Source: HGM04593 sp964485215
GTDB lineage: Bacteria; Bacteroidota; Bacteroidia; Bacteroidales; Bacteroidaceae
NCBI GenBank assembly: GCA_964485215.1
Contig: CAZAIM010000053.1
Span: 1 to 16,367, forward strand
Length of the DNA: 16,367 nt
Reading direction: 5' to 3'
Shown: in pieces, positions 12,941-16,367 of the stretch
Position numbering within the stretch: position 1 is the stretch's first letter
Layout: every line of letters starts with the position of its first letter
The notes under the pieces: generated by a model
The model's input: only the letters and a program-made list of their open reading frames with translations
What the model was told of the DNA's origin: nothing
Database searches by the model: none
Program-made: the position numbers and the translations under genes

Positions 12941-14921
12941 TGCCAAATCCGTAGCTGCTAAGCACCTCGTTCAGTGCGCTTTGGGTCTCCTTCAGGTATT
13001 TGAAATCTTCCATCGTCTCCTGCAACGCGGTGGGGTTGGCTGCTGTGGAGGGGTCTTTCAGGCGGTTCATGGTCTCCTTCAGCATCTCATCGACAATGCT
13101 CAACTTGTATGCAATGGAAAGTCGGGTTGTCTGCTCGAACAGTACAGCCGCCTCGTTGCGTTCGTCGTTTTTCTGTTCGCAGAAGAACTTGCTCAACAGG
13201 TACCTGTCGCCACACAGTTCGGCGGCAAGGGTCGATATTTCGGCATCGGGGTGCGCCATAAAATGGCGTTCCGGGTCGAAGTCGAGCTCGTTGGCGTGCT
13301 CGGATGCCTCGGCAAATATCTTGCGGTAGAGCGGGTGTGACAGTTCAATGCCGTCGCCGTCGAACGAGTAGAACAGGTGCGATATTACTGTTTCGGTGAA
13401 CGATGGCGTGTTGCTTGTCTTGCTCTCGGGTACAAGCAACTGCTTGCTTCCGTTTCTCAGCATAAACTGTATTATGGCTTTCTCCTTGTTGTGGATGTTG
13501 TTGTTGCTGTAGCTGTCTATTATGTTCTGCTGGAATTCGTTCATCGCAGGCTGCTCCGTGCTGCTGTTGTTCTCCGCGTTCTCCTTGCTCTCGCTCTTCT
13601 TCTCCAGTTCTTCCGATTTCTGCCTTCTTATCTTTGCCGTCTCTTTGACCAGCAGCTGCTCGCCCACCTTCAGCATCTCGCTGCACTTCTTTATGTATTC
13701 GCTGCGCAGTATCTCGTTGGGCACTACTGCAATGCTCTTTACTATGTCGCCTATGAGGCCTGCGCGTCTGATTGGGTCGTCGCCCACTTCGTCGAGCAGC
13801 AGGTTAGTCTTGAACTTGATGAAGTCGACCTTGTTGCGCTCAATGTACTGTTCTACCTCTTCAGTTGAGTGGCTCTGAGCGTAGCTGTCGGGGTCTTCGC
13901 CTTCGGGAAGAAGCACCACGTTTATGTTCATTCCCTCCTCGAGCAGCATATCGATTCCTCTAATCGATGCCTTTATTCCGGCCTTGTCGCCATCGTAGAG
14001 CAGAGTGACGTTGTTTGTGAAACGGTGTATGAGCCTAATCTGCCCTGTTGTGAGCGAGGTTCCCGATGAGGCTACAACGTTCTGTATTCCGGCCTGATAC
14101 ATCGAAATTACATCGAGATAGCCCTCGACGAGTATGCAACGGTCTTTCTGCATTATGGCCTGCTTGGCAAAATATAGGCCATAGAGGTGGTCGCTCTTGT
14201 GGTAAATTTCGCTTTCGGGCGAGTTGACATATTTTGCAGCCTTGGCATTTGTCTGCAACACACGTCCGCCGAATGCAACCACTTTGCCCGAAATGGTGTG
14301 TACCGGGAATATTACGCGCCCCCAGAAACGGTCCTGCAACCTACCGTCGTCGGTGCTGTAACATACGCCGGTCTTGGCAATAAGTTCGGCGTTGTACCCG
14401 GCCGTGGTAGCCTTCCTGGCAAAAGTGTCGCGCCTCTCCGGCGAGTATCCAAGGCAGAACTTCCTTATTGTTTCGTCGCGCAGCCCGCGGTGGCGGAAAT
14501 AGCTCAAGCCTATAGCCTTGCCCTCGTCATTCTCGTGCAGCGTCTCCATAAAGAACTGCAGGGCATATTGGTTTATTACAAAAAGACTCTCGCGTATGCT
14601 CTCCTCTCTCTTCTCCTCATCGGTCAGTTCCCGTTCCTTTATCTCAATGTGATACTTCCTCGCTAACCATCGCAGAGCATCGGGGTAGCTCAGCTGCTCG
14701 TGTTCCATTATGAAGTGAACCGGCTTGCCGCCCTTGCCGCATCCGAAACATTTCCAAAGGTTCTTTGCCGGGGACACGGTGAATGAAGGCGTCTTCTCGT
14801 TGTGGAACGGGCATAGCCCAATCATGTTCACTCCGCGGCGGCGCAGTGCCACAAAATCCCCCACCACCTCCTCAACCTTTGCGGTGTCCATTATCTGTTC
14901 AATCGTCTTTCTGTCTATCAT
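12921..14921 (-). CDS. dnaG: DNA primase DnaG
   Basis: DnaG synthesises the RNA primers for chromosome replication and works with the replicative helicase. The 666-residue protein has the expected order: an N-terminal CHC2 zinc ribbon with Cys37, His40, Cys58 and Cys61 (LCPFHNEKTPSF, WKCFGCGKGG); the catalytic core with RFWGRVIFPV; the Toprim motifs ILVEGYLDV and LLYDGDKAG plus PEGEDPDSY; then a charged low-complexity linker (about 440-475, EELEKKSESKENAENNSS) leading to a helical C-terminal region that would contact the helicase. The start ATG at 14921 gives the family N terminus (MIDRKTIEQI). It appears monocistronic, behind a promoter divergent from the rRNA operon. It ends inside a 12-bp inverted repeat. 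Confidence 0.97.
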   Translation of the reverse strand: MIDRKTIEQIMDTAKVEEVVGDFVALRRRGVNMIGLCPFHNEKTPSFTVSPAKNLWKCFGCGKGGKPVHFIMEHEQLSYPDALRWLARKYHIEIKERELTDEEKREESIRESLFVINQYALQFFMETLHENDEGKAIGLSYFRHRGLRDETIRKFCLGYSPERRDTFARKATTAGYNAELIAKTGVCYSTDDGRLQDRFWGRVIFPVHTISGKVVAFGGRVLQTNAKAAKYVNSPESEIYHKSDHLYGLYFAKQAIMQKDRCILVEGYLDVISMYQAGIQNVVASSGTSLTTGQIRLIHRFTNNVTLLYDGDKAGIKASIRGIDMLLEEGMNINVVLLPEGEDPDSYAQSHSTEEVEQYIERNKVDFIKFKTNLLLDEVGDDPIRRAGLIGDIVKSIAVVPNEILRSEYIKKCSEMLKVGEQLLVKETAKIRRQKSEELEKKSESKENAENNSSTEQPAMNEFQQNIIDSYSNNNIHNKEKAIIQFMLRNGSKQLLVPESKTSNTPSFTETVISHLFYSFDGDGIELSHPLYRKIFAEASEHANELDFDPERHFMAHPDAEISTLAAELCGDRYLLSKFFCEQKNDERNEAAVLFEQTTRLSIAYKLSIVDEMLKETMNRLKDPSTAANPTALQETMEDFKYLKETQSALNEVLSSYGFGNVALNV

Positions 14922-14947
14922 CGCCTTGGCTATTTCTTACGGTAGCG

Positions 14948-14978
14948 TAAAGGTACAACAAAAGAACCATTATGCAAA
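14948..14978 (-). promoter_or_regulatory. Promoter of dnaG
   Basis: On the minus strand, TTTG (14978-14975), a 19-base spacer and TACCTTTA (14955-14948) fit the Bacteroidetes consensus with one mismatch in the last base of the -7 box. The start site would be near 14941, giving a leader of about 20 bases before the dnaG ATG. It is divergent from the rRNA promoter, about 205 bases away. Confidence 0.65.
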
Positions 14979-15181
14979 GTTCACCGTTGCATAATTTGCA
15001 GGCCACACAGCTCACCGGCACTCGCACCCACCCTTCCTTGCTCTTTGCTGTTATCATCTGTTCCGTTGCTTTTTTTTGCTCTCGGGCTTGTCTTTTTCCG
15101 CCTTTTTACTTGGTGAAAAGTCCCAAAAACGCTGTCCGAGGAAATTTTCTCTTCGATTTTTGAATTTTTCTTTTGAAAAAG

Positions 15182-15212
15182 TTTGGTATTATCAAAAATA
15201 GTAGTACCTTTG
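15182..15212 (+). promoter_or_regulatory. rRNA operon promoter
   Basis: TTTG (15182-15185), a 19-base spacer and TACCTTTG (15205-15212) match the Bacteroidetes primary-sigma consensus exactly. A strongly A/T-rich stretch (about 15140-15181) lies directly upstream and could act like an UP element. Transcription would start near 15219, leaving a leader of about 255 bases before the mature 16S 5' end. Confidence 0.85.
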
Positions 15213-15259
15213 CACTCGCTTTCGGGAAGCAATCATTTGTTTCCCTTGATAAAGCAAGA

Positions 15260-15274
15260 TGATCCTTGAAAACA
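15260..15274 (+). promoter_or_regulatory. boxA-like antitermination site in the rRNA leader
   Basis: TGATCCTTGAAAACA resembles the boxA element (E. coli form TGCTCTTTAACA) that recruits the Nus antitermination factors to rRNA transcripts. It lies about 40 bases past the inferred start site and just ahead of the hairpin at 15281-15316, a sensible place for such a signal. The call is by resemblance and position only. Confidence 0.5.
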
Positions 15275-15280
15275 TTCCAT

Positions 15281-15327
15281 ACAGACAAGCAGTACAACGT
15301 GTCAATGTCCGTCTGTTCTTTTTTTTT
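15281..15327 (+). terminator. Terminator-like hairpin with T-run in the rRNA leader
   Basis: ACAGAC (15281-15286) pairs with GTCTGT (15311-15316), followed by TC and nine consecutive T (15319-15327). It lies about 60-110 bases into the rRNA leader, right after the boxA-like site. The stem is short and the loop long (24 bases, with a possible inner GACA/TGTC pair), so termination strength is uncertain. Confidence 0.35.
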
Positions 15328-15432
15328 GTCAGCGGCATTGTCAACAAGTAAAGTAAGGAACGAAAAACGAACCGTCAATTTTGAATTGATAAACAAGATT
15401 TCCGGCCAGTACAAACAATTTAAGATAAGTAT

Positions 15433-15456
15433 TGCCCATAGATTTTTTTGTGGGCA
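15433..15456 (+). other. Hairpin just upstream of the 16S 5' end
   Basis: TGCCCA (15433-15438) pairs with TGGGCA (15451-15456) around a T-rich loop, ending about 16 bases before the mature 16S start. A local hairpin here may take part in pre-16S folding or processing; the partner strand 3' of the 16S gene is outside the window, so a processing stem cannot be checked. Confidence 0.35.
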
Positions 15457-15472
15457 TTTACAGATATATATT

Positions 15473-16367
<895 letters not shown>

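Noticed and set aside
14972..15232. Small open frames on both strands between dnaG and the rRNA promoter
   Set aside because: They overlap the dnaG and rRNA promoters, are low in complexity and lack any recognisable domain.

Overview
This window looks like a core chromosomal segment of a Bacteroidales bacterium. Three things support that. The 16S rRNA gene entering at the right edge has Bacteroidales-type sequence. Several promoters fit the Bacteroidetes primary-sigma pattern TTTG-N19-21-TAnnTTTG. Gene order and families (DUF3098 beside ftsX/uppP, DUF1599 beside a DoxX-type protein and tpiA) are those typical of the order. I cannot assign a genus without a database comparison.

Layout. (1) 1-356 has no convincing gene; it carries a compact pair of palindromes (about 132-173) that looks like a REP-type repeat. 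(2) 357-5492, minus strand, is a tightly packed seven-gene operon read right to left: a zinc-ribbon SAM methyltransferase, ftsX, a DUF3098 membrane protein, uppP, truB, queA and folK. Junctions are 1-4 bp overlaps or short gaps. It combines cell division, undecaprenyl carrier recycling, tRNA modification and folate synthesis. (3) 5705-5938 is a small PspC-domain membrane protein, convergent with miaB (6019-7344, minus). A perfect 50-bp palindrome (5950-5999) sits between them and probably terminates both transcripts. (4) 7450-12080, plus strand, is a six-gene operon behind a clear promoter: a dolichol-phosphate-mannose-synthase-like glycosyltransferase, a DUF1599 protein with an internal duplication, a DoxX/MauE-like membrane protein fused to a thioredoxin-like domain, tpiA, a secreted SPOR protein and folE, closed by a hairpin terminator.

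(5) 12088-12920 is the least ordinary part. A short, AT-rich, unrecognised lipoprotein gene (minus) is preceded by a stretch of about 200 bp that folds into a long rod of seven helices. A strong Bacteroidetes-type promoter lies just upstream of that rod on the minus strand. This is either a structured non-coding RNA, a structured leader of the lipoprotein gene, or a repeat/mobile cassette. (6) 12921-14921 is dnaG (minus) with its own promoter. It is divergent from (7) an rRNA operon promoter (15182-15212), a leader of about 255 nt with a boxA-like site and hairpins, and the first roughly 895 nt of a 16S rRNA gene cut by the window end.

Most genes are housekeeping functions. The candidates for something new are the rod-forming element with its adjacent lipoprotein, the perfect 50-bp palindrome, the duplicated DUF1599 protein, and the DoxX/thioredoxin fusion whose thioredoxin part lacks a CxxC pair.
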